DNA of 64,000 bases from Taenia hydatigena (GCA_036345935.2 JADWOT020000008.1:15936493-16000492), one strand, 5' to 3'; counted from the first letter of the stretch, positions 24,544 to 39,516 are shown. Made by a program: numbers and translations. Notes: generated by a model from the sequence alone, not told the origin.

Positions 24544-25436
24544 AGCTCTTCCATCCCTCCTCTTATCCTCCATTTATTACCCCACATTCGTGATTTTAAA
24601 GGCTGTTGAATGTCTTCTCTTCTCTCTGCGGCACTATACATATTAAAACCTTGGCCACTGGTCGTGAGACTGACACTTAAAACAGGAAAGGAGATGGAAT
24701 TACACGAAACTTCAATAGTACCGGTGAATAGGTGCAATCGCGGGTCAGGAACCCACGCACCGAAGTGTCGGAATTCCGGGCCGACTGGTAGCTATCTCTT
24801 GGGGCCTAAATGGGCATTGGTCGGACCCTTGGGAGGGTTCTTCATAGGATAAAAATTAAAAGCCCAACTGCTGTTCCAGGGTGTCTGGTAGGGTTGGTAC
24901 TGCGCGATTTTGCCGACGAGGATGGTTGCCTGCACGAATATGAGCCTTGATTGCCCCTCTGACCACTGCCGTGATTGGGCACGCATACTCTTGCAAAGCT
25001 ATCTGGCTAGGCTTAGTCGGTTCTCTGGGCGACTAGAATCGGGAGGGGGAGGAGGTAAGTCCCTTACGCGAGGTGGTCGGCGAAACGCCAACGCAAGTGG
25101 ATCCATTGGGTTCGGTGGTCCCGCTTACTAGGCGCGAGGTAGCGTCAGAGCAAAGTGTATGAGCGAAAGTGGTGCATCCGCATCACAGATTCCCCAAATA
25201 ACCGCTTAAGCTTTGAAAGGGGTTAAACCGAGCGAAGAATAGAAAACACCAGCAAAAAGTCATTGGATATGGATGAGGGACCTGGCTTCTTACAAAGCGG
25301 AAGGGCAATAAAAATCGAACAATAGCAATGCGGTAATTTGGGGGCACTTTATTCAAATTTTCTAAAGGCTCAAAATGGGACGAGAGTCCTTAGGTTCTAA
25401 AAGGCGCAAGATCAGCGACTCAAACACGGGAGAACA
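24544..25436. other. Spacer between eRF3 and DJ-1 (tail-to-tail)
   Basis: Both neighbours end here. A variant ATTAAA at 24642-24647 could serve eRF3. The stretch 24730-25130 is GC-rich and unassigned, with short open frames only. Confidence 0.5.
25348..25353 (-). terminator. Poly(A) signal AATAAA of DJ-1
   Basis: AATAAA on the minus strand about 85 nt beyond the DJ-1 stop codon. Confidence 0.6.
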
Positions 25437-26112
25437 TTAGGCTTTGAAGGGGAGGAGCATGCCCGAGGCAACTGATTTAGCAGTGGCGTGGTCTGTTAGC
25501 AACTCAGCCAATCTCAAACCGAAAGCAGTGGCAGTACCCGGTCCACGGCTGGTTAAGAGATGTCCGTCTTCAACAATCGTCTCATCGAAGTAATTGTAGT
25601 ACGCTGAAGTAGAAATGATTGCTCTAGAGGAAAGGAAGCTTGACTTACCGTCTAGATCGTTCTTCATCGACGGGTAGCTGGTCACCTTTGCGCCCTTGCC
25701 AATTTCGTGTGCCTTGAGAGCGCAGGGTGCAGCGCAAATCGCTGCGATGTAGCGCTTGTTTTCGTACTGGTCTTTGAGCACTTTACCAACATCAGCGCTC
25801 TGGAAGAAAATTAAATGCAATTGTGGCGCACCTTAGAGAGAGCTCTCATGCCCTCCATACCACCGGGAAGATAGATCAGATCAAACGCAGTACCAACAAC
25901 ATCGGCAAGTGCAACATCGGGCTGGATCTTAGCACCACGACTGCATGTCACTACGCCGGGACCACCAACGCCAGCGACGACAACCTTGACCTAGCAAAGT
26001 CGGCTTGAGTCACACGTGGAATTACCTTTGCACGGACTAAAATGTCAACTACAGCGATGGTTTCGAGTTCTTCAGCTCCACAGGCCAGGAGAATCAGTGC
26101 AGTTTTGGCCAT
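25437..26112 (-). CDS. PARK7: Protein DJ-1 / PARK7 homologue
   Basis: DJ-1/PfpI superfamily protein: redox sensor with protective activity against reactive carbonyls, cytosolic and mitochondrial in animals. Exons: 26112-26026, 25990-25832, 25799-25649, 25603-25437; 564 nt, 187 residues, close to the 189 of human DJ-1. Key residues are visible: the buried Glu in ACGAEELETI (human E18 position), the nucleophilic Cys in AAICAAPCAL (human C106 position), and the glycine-rich loop LPGGMEGM. The end LTSRGPGTATAFGLRLAELL matches the family's LTSRGPGTS. Introns are 35, 32 and 45 nt. Two AG dinucleotides follow a pyrimidine-rich run 17-23 nt upstream of the ATG (26129-26135), so the 5' UTR may receive a splice leader or a 5' exon. 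The last intron splits a Gly/Ala-type codon in phase 1. Confidence 0.95.
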
Positions 26113-29100
26113 TTTGAGCAGTCCTAGACTAAAAATCTGCGAATGAGGAGTGCTTTCAATCGCAAAACACTATACTGATGGGTTTATATAGCAGTTAACT
26201 ACAAAGATGGTTAAAAATTGATGGGCACTTCATGCTTCAATATGTTACGAGGCCCATGAAGGAGATAACCTACAACTTCCAATCTGAGACCAGAAACGTA
26301 GTCCACGAGCTTCAACCTGACCGCCGCAATACCAATGCGTCAAAAATAAATCAAACGCTAAAATTCGTGACTAATTCCACTTTTCTCATCCTTTAAGCCG
26401 GAAGCCGTTTTAGGAATTCTAAGAAATGATTGAAACGTAGCAGCTGGATAGTGACTTTGAAAAGTAAAATTGAGAGCAATTCCATTCATTAGGCACCACA
26501 AATGACACAAAATGGTGTAATGGGATAACAGTAAAGAGCTTTAAGCTGGGACACTCCGATTGCCTTTTCTGGATTGCGATAGTCAATACTCATATTCCAA
26601 TTTATACACGTTATATTGTAGCGTGTTATTAAGGCACATTTTTTATTTTTCATCAGCATTTTGAAACTTCTTGGACTTTTAGCTACACAGACATTCTCTC
26701 TAAGATTTCGGGAGTCTCTTCTAAGCCGTTTTGAAAGTAGGGACCCCTTTGCTTTTGTGCGTTATTAATTAATGTAATTTATGGGTGGTTGACTTCAAAT
26801 ACCTCCACATCGGTGTGATGCGAAGGAAAAGTCACAGTTTTGGTATCACGAAATCCTACTTCATGCAATTTAAGAATTTTTTAAGGTTCAAACTTTGTTT
26901 GATTTAGAATAGTGTAGCACAATTGTAATTTTTTGTCGTTTGGTTAAATTTTCCACAGCGCACTTAAAATAGGGCCTCCAAGAACTACATTATGCGCATA
27001 TATATATAAGCCTTACATTAACTTAATTTCACCAATTAACTGATTATTAATCCATTACTCACCTAATTCTCTGAATGTTTGGTCAATTGACTACTTCTAT
27101 CATTCTAGACTGCAGCTTTTGGAAATTAACGCATCTTCCTTTTTCAAGCAAATGAATTCGGATAACATTTTTGCTTAAATAAGGAGTAAAAATAACAGCA
27201 AACTTGGGATCCACTTTGGTAATCTAAAGCAAATACTTTCGGGGAAATAAATGCGTCATTTTTCCTCCCCTTTCTCCCAAGAATACATACAAGTAGGCCG
27301 ACATATTTTAAAGTTCTCACTAACCCAAAAAGATGAGTGAATGGAATGACAACTAAACATGAAGCAAAAGTAGGCCAGCTTCCTTCTCCTGCCATTGGAA
27401 GCCAGCTGAGGAGTTATGTGGTGAAGCGGTGTCTGAACAATTTACAATGTACAGGGGTACACTCAGGCGGATAAGAGAGTTCCTCGCATTTCGGGCTGAA
27501 GAAGTTATGATACGAAAGCACATCCCACATCAAGTTTCCACTCTGTCCTCGCCCACTGGCCGATACCGCAGTTGTTTTTTGAGCCTATTTTTATACCTCT
27601 GCTATGGTCCAAACCATCCACCTATTAAGTGGAAATTTTTGGCCTATCCTGTGGTAGAGTCTATCCTTAAATACAGCTCTTTTTTAGAGGAAGTAAGGCG
27701 AGGGCTTAATTGGCTATTAAAACGCTAATTATTTTGAGAAAAAATAATGCTCAACTGTTTCTCATTGGCCCGGACACTGCTCTAAAGTGACTAGATGGGC
27801 TGCATACATATGAAGCAGCGCAGGCGTAGCTAGCGAGAGCTTGCCAGTTTGGCTAGACCAACCCAGAGCACTCCGCTTCACTTCATCGTCGAGTGATTTC
27901 AAAGTACCCAAGAACACTTGGCTCGAAGAGCGTGTTACGAGTGGTGGTGTGCCAGCCCAGCCTTCTCTGTCCAACGCTGCTACATTTTAGTCCTTTTGTT
28001 CGTGTATTTTTTAGTGTTTAACGCTCTCATGGAAGGATTTTCGGCTGTCCCATTTCATCTCACGACAGGTTATCTGTCACTCAGACGCCTATTATCGAAA
28101 GCTCAACGAGCCCCAGTTGTGGGCTGGAGACCATCAATTCTGCTATTGTCACCAATAGATGTACAAACGGTTGGATGTGACAAGCTGACACAATGGCACG
28201 CTGTTGACGTCGACGGTGAAGTGCATCGATTAGTAGTAATGCCCCGTCTTTTCATGTGCCTCGGACTTCCGTAGTTGATTAAAACAAAAGTTCCTCTTCC
28301 GTTTGGTTGCTTTTTTGTTTCGGGAAGGATAAAGACCCTCGTAAAAACCACTCTTCGGTGCCACACAAACATTTCATGCATTCACAGGTGACACTTGTCG
28401 TGAGCGTTTCTTCAACCTTCCAGTCTAGTGAATTGGAGTACTTGTTTGTTTGTACAGGGCTAGCTTGTCACTGCTACCAGTTTAGTGACTCAGTAATTTC
28501 TGTGATTGCGACAAGGTCATTAACCTCTCCTTAACATTGCGTTCATTGTTAATACCCATCCAACCAAATTGGAATTCGGCATGATTAGATCTACCCACTG
28601 AGAGTCCATTGTTTTCAAGTATTTGAGTTATTTAGACTGACTTTGGCCTTACATGGGAAGGAAATTGAGCAAGAGAACAAATGTAGGCGAGTTCCAAGGC
28701 ATCCGAGTGCTAGACAAGAAGAGAAGGAAGTTACCTTCCAGCTCCTTAAAATGAGTGTAGACTCTCCCATTCTCTCTCCTACAAGGGATTGTAGCATTCT
28801 TCCCGTGGAGTAATGAAAAAGGAGGGCAAGGGGCCCCATTCTTCTCTGCAACAGTTCAACAAATGGGTAATTCCTAGCGAATGATTGCTTTCACGCTTCA
28901 TCACCATAGTAGGGGGTTGTGCCATAATTTTGAAACAATTAGGAAACCTTCAGGGCTTCATACTCTCCAATTAATGGAGGCGTAAACCGACTCATCAGTT
29001 ACCTAGGTTCCATCTCTAAGTAACTTGTTAATATCAACATATGCGTCTTCTTCACCAAAAGGAGGATGGTTTCCTGAAGTTATTTTACCACCGTCTGCAA

Positions 29101-32100
29101 AGTAATCATCGACACCAACGTCCGGACAATGACTTCTGCTGTTACGTTTCGTGACCACGCCTACTCAAGATTCTACACCACCAAAGTGGAGTCACAGCTA
29201 TCAGTTTCAAATGATGTGTTATGGTAGGTGGGATAAAATAGGAGGAAGAGGGCACCAACTTTCTAGGGTGAATTGGGAAGACTCTGAACACTTGAATCAA
29301 GAATTGTGCTGTGAAGGATGATATCGACGGTTACATTTGGAAGCGCCTGGCCTTCCACTCCACCATGTTGTCTGTAGTAGTCAGAAGCGTAAAGCATGGC
29401 TAAACCAGCCCGGATAATCCTCCTTCACTCATTCAAGCGCGCTGTGATGGGCAATGTGGCCTTTCCTTACCAAACCATCTTTTAACTCACACAACGAAGT
29501 CATTTAGGGCATTGTTAACATTTATCCATTATCATATTTTCTGTTAGAGGAAATAACCTTCTGAAGTTATTTTAAAAACAGTTGCCGTAATAACTCGCCC
29601 TTCCCTAATCGCAAATGAATGATCATCCGAAGTTTATTAAAGTTTTACGCGGAGGGATTGAACAGGTTAGAGCTCATGCCTAATTTAACCCGACCGGGAC
29701 CATATGGCCGGCCTTTTTTGGCATGGTGCAACATCTGTCTTTCCATTAAGAACTCGCAAAGAAAGAGGTGGAAAGGGAAGGGGGAGCGGAGGGAAGAGGA
29801 ATGCGAGGTTGGGGTGGAGGACGGAAAGGAAGGAGGCAGAAGTTGTGTGAAGTCATGTGCTTACTGATGCTGCAAGCCTACAGGCAAAGCGGACGGCAAG
29901 CAAATAGGCAGGTGCTGGGTGCTTGGCTCAAAAATCCTACCCACAATTTTGGCGTCAAGTCGCCTCCTAAAAGACCGCCAACATCAGCTCTCTGCACCGT
30001 CCCTTCCAACATTTTACGTTAAAAAGTCTTTTAAAAGCACTAACAACAGTCGGTGTTCATATCAAACTGGGAGCCCTGAAGGGTGACTAACCTAGTAGAT
30101 TTAGTTGAATGTTGAAGATGTGGGCCGGAGACCACTTCTGGCAGATGTGCATACTTTTGCATATGTCAGGATTAGTATCCCTTTTCTTTTGCCAATCTCT
30201 GCATCCTCTGCAAGCACTCTTCTGTTCGTTGACTCCAACGCAATCGGATCTTTCAAAACTAGACGAGGGAAGAGGAGAAGAAAATGAAGGCTTTGTAACA
30301 AACTTTAACCCGGCTAGCTCAAGGAAACCGATACTTTGTATAGCTTCCGAGGTGTCCATTGAAACATCCCAGTTATGAACTGCACTGCGAGAGCTCCAGA
30401 GCTTTACAATGCTCCAGACTGATCATCGAGAGAAAAAAAATTGCAGAAGCTTCTTGTCGCCTTGTTTTTGTGGTCTTTGAATTGAATGCAGCAGCGGAAT
30501 GCATTAGTAGAAGGCACTGGGCCACATTGATGAAGACTCATTTTTCTTGACAAAAGGAGAAGTGGTTGATGCGACAGACTGTTAATACTTTTATTGTCAG
30601 GAAGAGGAAGGTCATGGAAGCTGATTAGCAGATGAGAAAGTAAACTTTGGAGCATGTGAATAACTGGCCTACATTATCAATCTCGTATGTTATAAAAATG
30701 TGACTTTTGTCAATTTGTTGACTGACAGCCTTTTGATGGCCAATGTCATCTGTTGTACAACATTAAGCCAAAGATTGTATCATCGGGCATCCACAGGCTC
30801 CTAAGACATGCACCACACTAGCGCTACAGGTCTATGCCTCTTGTGTATGGCAGAATATAATCGCAATTAAGGCGAACATCTACCTTCAAGCCGTAAAAAA
30901 GGCTGTCCGTAAGGGAAATATTTAACTTTTTTCTTCAGAAGAGCTAAGTCTAGACAGCTATTTGAAAGGACGTGCCACTCTTAAGGTGAAATTACACCAC
31001 GTCCCAAAATGGGAGAGATGCAGACACTTTATACGCTCTCCATTTCCTCCGCATCCTACTAATGTATTTATCCAAGCCCTCACGGATTGACACATTTCCC
31101 TGACACCACCATCAGATAATCACTTGATTATATCCCACGAAGCCTAAATGGCTGCGTGACAACTTAATGGGAGACAGAATTGCAGATTGCTAGGGTCGAG
31201 TTCTTCGGCTTCAAAAGACAAAATACACACTGGTTAAATGCGTAGTTAGAATAGATTTGTTTCCGTCATGGGTCGAAATTCGAGACTTGTGGCACTGATA
31301 GCTCTTATGCTGCAAGTCATCGTGGGTTCTGCCGCCAAACCAAATGACCTATTCCTTTGGCGTTTTGACTTGTCCTCCAATCACTCTCTCATGAATTTGT
31401 TGCAATCCCATCCCATCAATGCTGTGCCCAACTTCTGTGTACATGCAGAGATAGCACGAGAAAATCACCAATAACACCGATACAACAATCAGAAACCCAA
31501 AAATGAGGAAAGATTTACTAAAAGGTGACACGAGCGTATTCTTTCTTGACCACGACAATCGCTTAAGGCGTCCAAACAGAGGCTGTTAAAAGCATGACCA
31601 ATCATCTAGACAATTCCTAATTTGTAAAGGATCATATCTTCTATAAAAAGCTATCCCACCACCCAGCATAAAGATGGGGAGGGATGGAGATTAAAATGAC
31701 CGCATGATATTAAAAGGAGAAATGAGGAACGTATGTAACGTGCACGGCCATGGCATATTTAGGAGGGTCTGACAAACACTGCCTTCTGATTGTGGCCTCA
31801 AAAGAGCTTCTCAGGCTCGTAGGATTACCGAGTGACGCCGTCTAGCACTTTGTGGTATATCTCGTAACCAATTGGACCCTTTATAACCCGAACATCGCGG
31901 GGATCCGGCAGAGCAGACGTCACACAAAACCTGCTTATCCACCTTATAAGAGATGACTCCTCTGCTCTTGTCCGGGTGAATAATCAGTCTGTCAAATTAC
32001 TTTACCTGCAGAAAAATTAAATCAGGCAATATAAGGGAATCGTAAGAATCCTAAACAAATTAAAAATTTCCACAGGCGCTTTTGTTAAAGCTCTAAGGGG

Positions 32101-35100
32101 TATGTATAGATGAATGTGCGAGTGGTTTGGCGGCCCTTGGTATTTAACAGTTGCCTGGCAACAGTGTCAAAACATTCAAACAGGAAGACGCCTTTTCTGA
32201 CCTTTAAAAACAGGTTATGAAATTTCTCACGATTTTCCTCGAGCTACCAAGTTGTCCATGACATCCGAGAAGTTGGTTTAACAGGTATCAAAAGGCGAGG
32301 AAGAAGAGATGGAAGGCCTTTTATCATCACCTAAAATAGCTTTTATGCAACGGCTGTGATATATGATACGGAACGGTTGTGAAGTATTTGAAAAGCCAGA
32401 CACCATACGTTGGTGATCAGAAGTCTGGGTTTGCTATCTTCCATTACTGCCCCCGAAGGGAACTAAGGAGGAGTAAAGAATTTCTATTAGTATATGAATG
32501 CAAACCTGTGTAAAACATTGCTTTCTCAAAGAATTAGTGCATCACTGTGACCGCTCGTTTGCGTCAGCCGTGGTGGCGCCCAGCTCGCATCCATGGCAAT
32601 CATTCCTCTAAACATTCAACACTTTCCAATCGACGCCTACCCAATGCATGCCGAACCGTCGAAGGAGACGAAGCATTCCATAGACCACGGCGCGAGATGT
32701 TTGGATTATTAAAAAAAGCCTGATTTCTGTGTTGAAGGAAAACGCCAAGGAAAGTCACCTAACTGTTGCTTATCGAGGCAACTCAGGTGTTTTCAAGGCT
32801 TTCAGATGGTCACAATAATGCCACAAGATTTCAAAATAAATGGATTATTGTGGTTGACCGCGTACAGCTGATCGTTTCCAATGCCCAGTGGCATTGATAG
32901 TTGTCAGGTTGGGCTTGCTGCCACCGCAACGGCGGCAGACAATTTGAGGCCAAAAATAGATATGCACACAAACACCCACAAAATTCGCCTTATCCTAGGG
33001 GTTGCATCACACTTGGGATGCGCTGCCCTGTGCCGGAGAAGAATGCTGCATTATTAATTCTGCACAAAATGTGCCCACTTTATGCCACCTGCATTTCATC
33101 TGATGGCCACAGTTATTGGCTACCTGATGACGATTGGTGGGAATGCCATGTGAATTAGATTTTATAAGGCGTCCTCCTTTTTGTTAGATAACCCATTTGC
33201 GGTGCTTATGTGGCACCTAACAGACCAAACCTCAGACCAAGCATTGGAATCATCCTATGGGCTAAAGTACTACTCTAGATATTTCAACATTAATAACCCC
33301 ACCGATGTAACACAACTACGTGTTGAAAATTCTTTACGTATTGTCATCTGACCTAAATATTTTATTCTGCAAGTTGGCATTAACTTCAGGAAATTAAAAA
33401 CTGATGGCTAAAGAATGATCGATTCGGAGGGTTAATTCTCAAACCTATCCCATAAATTAAATTGCCAGCTAAAATTACAAATTTTTAATTGGGCTCAAGT
33501 AAAAAACGAGGTCCACTTAGGTTTTTATTCATTTACAAAAATGACTTTTAAAAGCAAATATTCTGCGGGTATTAATTATTTCCTCTTGCATAACACAAAT
33601 TTGTCAGCCACTCCCCCTCCTTTAATCAGCACCGATGCCAAGACGCAACTCTTGTATGCCATCTGGCCATAGTTAGCTCTCCGTCATTTTTCACTTAAAA
33701 AATTTGTCCCGCCTACTTTCTTCTCTACAACGTACCACACAAGACACTTTCAAGCACTGAAGCCAAGTTAATAATTTGTTTTAATTTACAAGGGAAGTGA
33801 AGGCGTTAGCACAGTGTTCCCTCGTAGTAAGATATTGCTACAGAATCGGAAGGATGAAAGGAGCATCTTCGAATCGTCGGTGCCACTTAGCATGCAGGCG
33901 ATCGTTTGACTAAGCATTTAATGCATCAACGCGGTATTTTCTCGACGCATAGGGGACGAGCTTTATGCTTTTGCGGTTCCATCTTCGTGACGGTGCATTG
34001 ATGAATGCATTTACGTTGTCGTTAACGTTTGGTCATTCTATTAACAAGGTGGCGTGTATCCCTGGTGCTTCAATTAAAGTCTTCAGCAGAATATGCTGAC
34101 TTGTTCCCACACTACAACTCACAAAAAATGTAGTTGGAATCTAGTCAAATTTGGATTAGCCGATTTGAGTTAGTAGGGTAAAGAGCACTAATGAAAGAAT
34201 CTCTGAGAACTTATTTCAATATTTTAATGAAATAATTGGCATTACTAATGCACTAGCATTTCGCAAAGCCATCGAGGACGGGTACTACTTTAATGTGCGT
34301 GTTTTGTTTTGAGGTGTATCGAAAAAAGAAAGCAAAATAACTCACAACTAGGAATTTGCGACTTTACCTCTTGCCGAGTTGTCACACAATTGTCTACTCG
34401 GCACGTGATCTCGTGATTATCTGTTGGTGGTGCCAAGACGGGGTGCTAATCATTGAGGTCTCGTAAAAGTAGCATCGGAAAAATACTAAGTCAGGGTCGG
34501 TTGCAAAGGATGGAGGATTGCTATTCCACACTTTTAGGTGATCTCCGATTGCATCGAGCAGGCAAATATCTAAGCCTTAGAGAATGATCGCACCACAGTT
34601 ACGCCATACCTAAACGCCCTCCCACAGACACACACAGGCAGACAAAGTAATAGGATGGTCTTGTGGGGCTGAATTTGCGCGTGCCGTAGAATTGCGGGGT
34701 GGCTTGTGCAAGGCTCGTGTGGGCATAACTAATGGTAGGTTTTTATACCTACCGCTGGGATGCTGATGCTATCGTGCATCATGAGGCAGGCAGCCATGTG
34801 AAAAACTCTCAAACGTCACGTTTTCATACGTTGTGTACTTATAATATGTGAAAAAAGCGCATTTTCAAGGATCTTTGAAGCTTAATTCCGCAAGTTGTCG
34901 ATGAAGTTTAATGTCAATAATCATTGGCGCAGAGCATTGTTGAAAGTTCTTTGTCATACATTATCCTTAGGGGCAACCAGTTGGGTCTGTATGCGCTTGA
35001 ACGCAGCGCATGTGAAATCCTCTCTGCTCTTCATCGCTGGGGAAATTTAAAAACACCTGTGACAATGTCTACAGCACAAATCCATTGTACTACCCCAAAA

Positions 35101-35157
35101 AACCTGTCTCTTTGCCGATCGCGACCATGGAAAGACTTGTTACACTGAAGGATAAAA

Positions 35158-35295
35158 ATGATCCTGACACATGCCAAAAAGAAACTCTGGAGCAGAGTCA
35201 TCCTCTCAATGGGCTCCTTGCTCCCCACAATCCTGCTTGCCGCTTTAGTAGGAATCGGTGTATTCACCACTACAACTTCTAGTTTCGTCCCTTAG
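35158..35295 (+). CDS. Possible small single-pass membrane ORF
   Basis: Reads 45 residues from ATG to TAG: a basic N terminus (HAKKKLWSR) followed by one hydrophobic helix (LLPTILLAALVGIGVF) and TTTTSS. It could be a last exon or a microprotein. No homologue is recognised, and a different frame over the same DNA is also open, so chance is a real alternative. Confidence 0.2.
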   Translation: MILTHAKKKLWSRVILSMGSLLPTILLAALVGIGVFTTTTSSFVP

Positions 35296-38200
35296 CGCTT
35301 AAAGTGGGAGTGTCACTGCGGTTTCAAAATTAATCAAAAAGCCAAAATTTTTTCCACATTCCAATGTTGACGTCAATTTCTTCCATTTCGGACAAAGTAC
35401 ACTCCTTTCGGAACAACTGTTTTGGCCCATGCAGAAAGTGCACACCGCGTGCCAAATATGGCACGAAAAAAAGGTCTCAGTAATGTATGCAATGAATGTG
35501 ACGTTTTCCAATTCTCATAATGGTATTTGCTCTATGCATTAATTGTGCTAAAATTGCACCCGAAACAGTTTGACAAAGTAAGCCTTAGAAAATTCACCGA
35601 AGAATCGGATATTAATGGCAATCAACTGAAAAATAAAAAATTTCCCACACTTTTATGCGTATAAACTAGCTATAGGCAGGTAATTTGCGCCACCCTTCCC
35701 TTCACAAACTTATTCATCGTCAGTCCCTTAAGGAGAATGGTGGAATCGAGCAATAATAATTGTTTTATTGACAAGCATTTCAGAGTGGGTAATTTTAAAC
35801 ATTTTACCAAATTTACTTCAATACATATCAAATTTCAAACTTAAAAAATGAGCAGTATAAATGGAGAAAAAACAAGATCCTTTGCCTAAGCACAACGCCT
35901 TAGTTATTTGTGTGAAGAGATTATATAAATAGAACCACCTTTAACACTACCCAACTCAGTTGCAGAGCGATGATTGGCTCCAAAACTCTAAGTTGTGCCA
36001 CTGGCCTATCAAATTAAAGCCGTCAAGTCGAACACTAACCAATCGATTGCGTCCCCTTCCCAAACGATAACAAGGTGGATACCTTATTTCTCATGTTAAT
36101 TTTAGTGATGCCCACAAATTACTCTGGTGCATAACGCACTGATTGATAAGTGGAAGTGAAATAAGAATGCAGAAAAAGCCAGTATGAATTTCTCGAGTTT
36201 TTGTTTTCGTTTACGGATCTGTAAACCAAAGCTGTCCTATATTGTGCACACATTATTAACAGTGGAGAGAGTGGGAAAAGCAAATAAAGAATATTCCCAA
36301 CACTAAAATACGAAAGTTTTGGATGTCTAAACCATGACTGGACAATTTCATTCTCTAAGTTTATTGGTCTGTCTATCAGAGAAGTACTAATTTTGTAACA
36401 AACCACTGATGGAGTGATCATCAGTAAATCAGTTGGGTTAAAGAGTGTCAACTAGCTACGGGGTTGAACGGGGATGTGAGTTGCCTTTTTACTGCCCTCT
36501 GCACTACCTGTCACACCATCAGCCCCATCAACTTACGGTTGAGTGGAGGCATTCATGAGTGTCATGTGAGCGCTCCAGATTCATATGACATAACTGTTAC
36601 CTCCTTTTGGTTTACTGATTTGCCACTGTGGATATTAGTAAGTACCACTCAGTATTATCAATTGAGGAAGGTCAACTAGCTAATTATTTGATGCTTCTCT
36701 TTGAAGTTCAAAAATGAGAAATTTAAATGCATTATGGGAAGTTATTTCTCCTTTCCTTAGACTTCTGGCTATCAGATACACGAGCTTCAAAAAGGAAGAT
36801 TCAATAACATGGCCCCGTAGCTGAACGTTTGCTCGCCCTAGATTTTCAAGGCCTGTTTGACAAGTTGTCAAATCACTAAATAACCTAAACAATGAACTCC
36901 TCATTAGATTGTGCCAGGTTAACTGCCAAGTCACGAGGCGGAACGGAACGAAAGGCCTTTAGAGATCAAATGCCAAAACGATACTTACCAGAGGGCGAGA
37001 GTAACAAGTTAGCTCGAATAGTACATGCCCATTAAACCAAGTAAAGCATTCAAATTGTACCCGTAACTAGTGCTTCTGTAAAACCCTTTATTACTTGTTC
37101 TTGAAAAAGCTTGAAAAACAAAGAAAATTAAAAGGGGGTGTTGCACATTTTACAATCCAGCACGTAAACTAAAAGGTAAGTGAACATTTAAAAATGCAGT
37201 TAACGAGGTTATTCATTTGGTTTAAGGTCATGCTCAAGCCCAAAACTCATGGACGGATTGTGAGGTGGAGGTCGGCATTCAGTCTTGCAGGCGCATTAGC
37301 TAATGGGTCAATGGATTATAGCGCCAACCTCAGGAATTTGGGGACGTCACTTTCAGGTCATGGTGATATAGTGTAAACAAAAAGAGGAAAAGGGACCAGA
37401 AATGAGCTTCTACTTTTAATTCCTTTTTATTCACATGCGCAAGCTGTGTTAGTATGAGGGCGGCTTACAGAGCCAAGTTGGACAGATTGGCGACAGACAG
37501 AACCGTTTCATTGTTTGTTGATAAAAACGTCGGCGTCTCAATCCGCTGTTCCCCCTCCCCTCAACCGTACTTCTTGCACCTCGGGGATAGCGTTTGTTCT
37601 CGCATGCAGGACTTAACATCCAATGCTAACGTCGTCCTCTGACTGTGGATAGAGCTATTCAAGGAACCTGCCGGCCTAAGTTACAGTGATCAAACAGATG
37701 TGTAAAGATTGTTGAAGTAGTTGAAATCAAGTGTTGCAAAGTCGGCTAATTCTGAGGTGCAAATCATCGCCGTCACCACTATCACCATCATCCAAATTCC
37801 AGCTCTTCTCCCTAGTTCAACATTAGAGAGCACAAGGTCGTAACACCAATAATTGCGCAACATTCAAAAAGCAAATGATCGAATGATTTAGTAATGGCCC
37901 CAGATTTTTTTCAACTTGAACCTTTTATAGTCATAACACCTCTGGTATTGACAAGATAGCCCTTCCGCTTTAAGCCTGTCGGTTCTTGAGAGACCTAATC
38001 ACAGCACCTCAATCGGGAGAATGGTTGCTGTGACGGATAAATTAAATAGTCTTACATTGATTTTACACCGGTTTCGCTGCAACGAATCCTTAATGTTAAA
38101 CAACAGAACGACAGCAAGGAGAAAAATTGACTTAAGCCTGATTAGCACCTACCTGTGCGTCAATTCAGACAGATAGCCGTCGGTAGACTTCCTAAATACG

Positions 38201-39516
38201 CGAGCTGTTGGAGGTTACTCAAGAAAAGGCCTGATGATTTATTAATCCAGAAAATAAAGAATCTCCTCTAGCCACTGATAGAAAGTAAGAAAAGGAACAC
38301 TTTTCCCTTGTTTTTCCTTTCCTTAATAGCTGGAAAGGATGACAAGCAAAGAAGTATTAATAGCTCAGCATCCTAATCATCGGAAATTATTTTGCAATGC
38401 CAAAAGTTATGAGACCTTTGGCAGCTGTTGCGACTTTATAGCTTTATTTCGGACTAGATAGATTTAAGAATTTCATAAGGATCAGGGAAACTCGTGCGAA
38501 AGGCATTTTAAGGTATTAAGCGGTTGGCTTAAAAGGGATATCCGGAGCCGATTTGACGTTACCGAGTCCCTTGTACGAAGACGAGCAGCAATGATTCGCC
38601 TCCCCTACAGAACTTGGATTGCGTCAGTCTCTCCTTAATTAGCATAGTTTTGACAAACTACCTTTTTGCGTGCTAATTCAGAGAAGAGGTCATTACCGGA
38701 TCGGATTTGTAAACGTATGTAATGATTTTATTATTGCTCGCCCCCACCTCTGGTTTCAGACCCCTTGAATCAAGAAAGCTGGCTAGAGGACGATGTTTCA
38801 TGCCGTGTAATATGGGCAGGGCAATTTACAAATGATCCATGTTTTACGCGGGTAAAAGGGACGGTCAGTGCTGCTCGTCTCTGCGCTTGGCATCCAAAAG
38901 GCACTTGCATCAATTTCAAAGAAACATAGATACTCACCTCAGCAACAAATTAATCGGCCAAGCACGCAATTAAGGCCACTAAATGGGTTTAAAAGTAAAA
39001 AAGGAAACTTTAAGACGTGCTGATTCGGAGGCCAAAAGAAAATATGATGAAATTGATAGATTAAAGCGAAAAGACATTACAAGATGTCAAATTTACTAGC
39101 AACTTACAAGGTACCATAAATAGCTTGGAGTCGATATTAATAGCCACTCTAATGACTACTTTGTGTGTGCATTCAAGATGGCAGCTAAAGACAAGGGGGG
39201 TCGGCACAGACCTTGCTGCTACAATAACCAATGAAGATAAGGCTTACATCCCAACTACCTTAAAATGGCATTTACTGCACTTTAGAAAACGCATTTTTCA
39301 TGAGTGAAATATTGGACCAAAATGAGGGCGAGGCATTTTACTTCTTTCCTCTCCCTCACTTTGAACGTTACTATTTTTTCTCAATTTATTTGTTAGCACA
39401 TGAACTTCCGTAAAGTGAACTTCTGATGCATGCAGGCACGTAATGCAGCGCTCCGCGACCCACCAATCAACGCTCTGATCGTGTTTATCTTCGAATCTCC
39501 CTCCATCTCTCGCTCT

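Noticed and set aside
31268..31474. 68-codon frame starting with a signal-peptide-like stretch
   Set aside because: The antisense strand over the same DNA is also open with a hydrophobic segment; no second exon or homologue, so chance is likelier.
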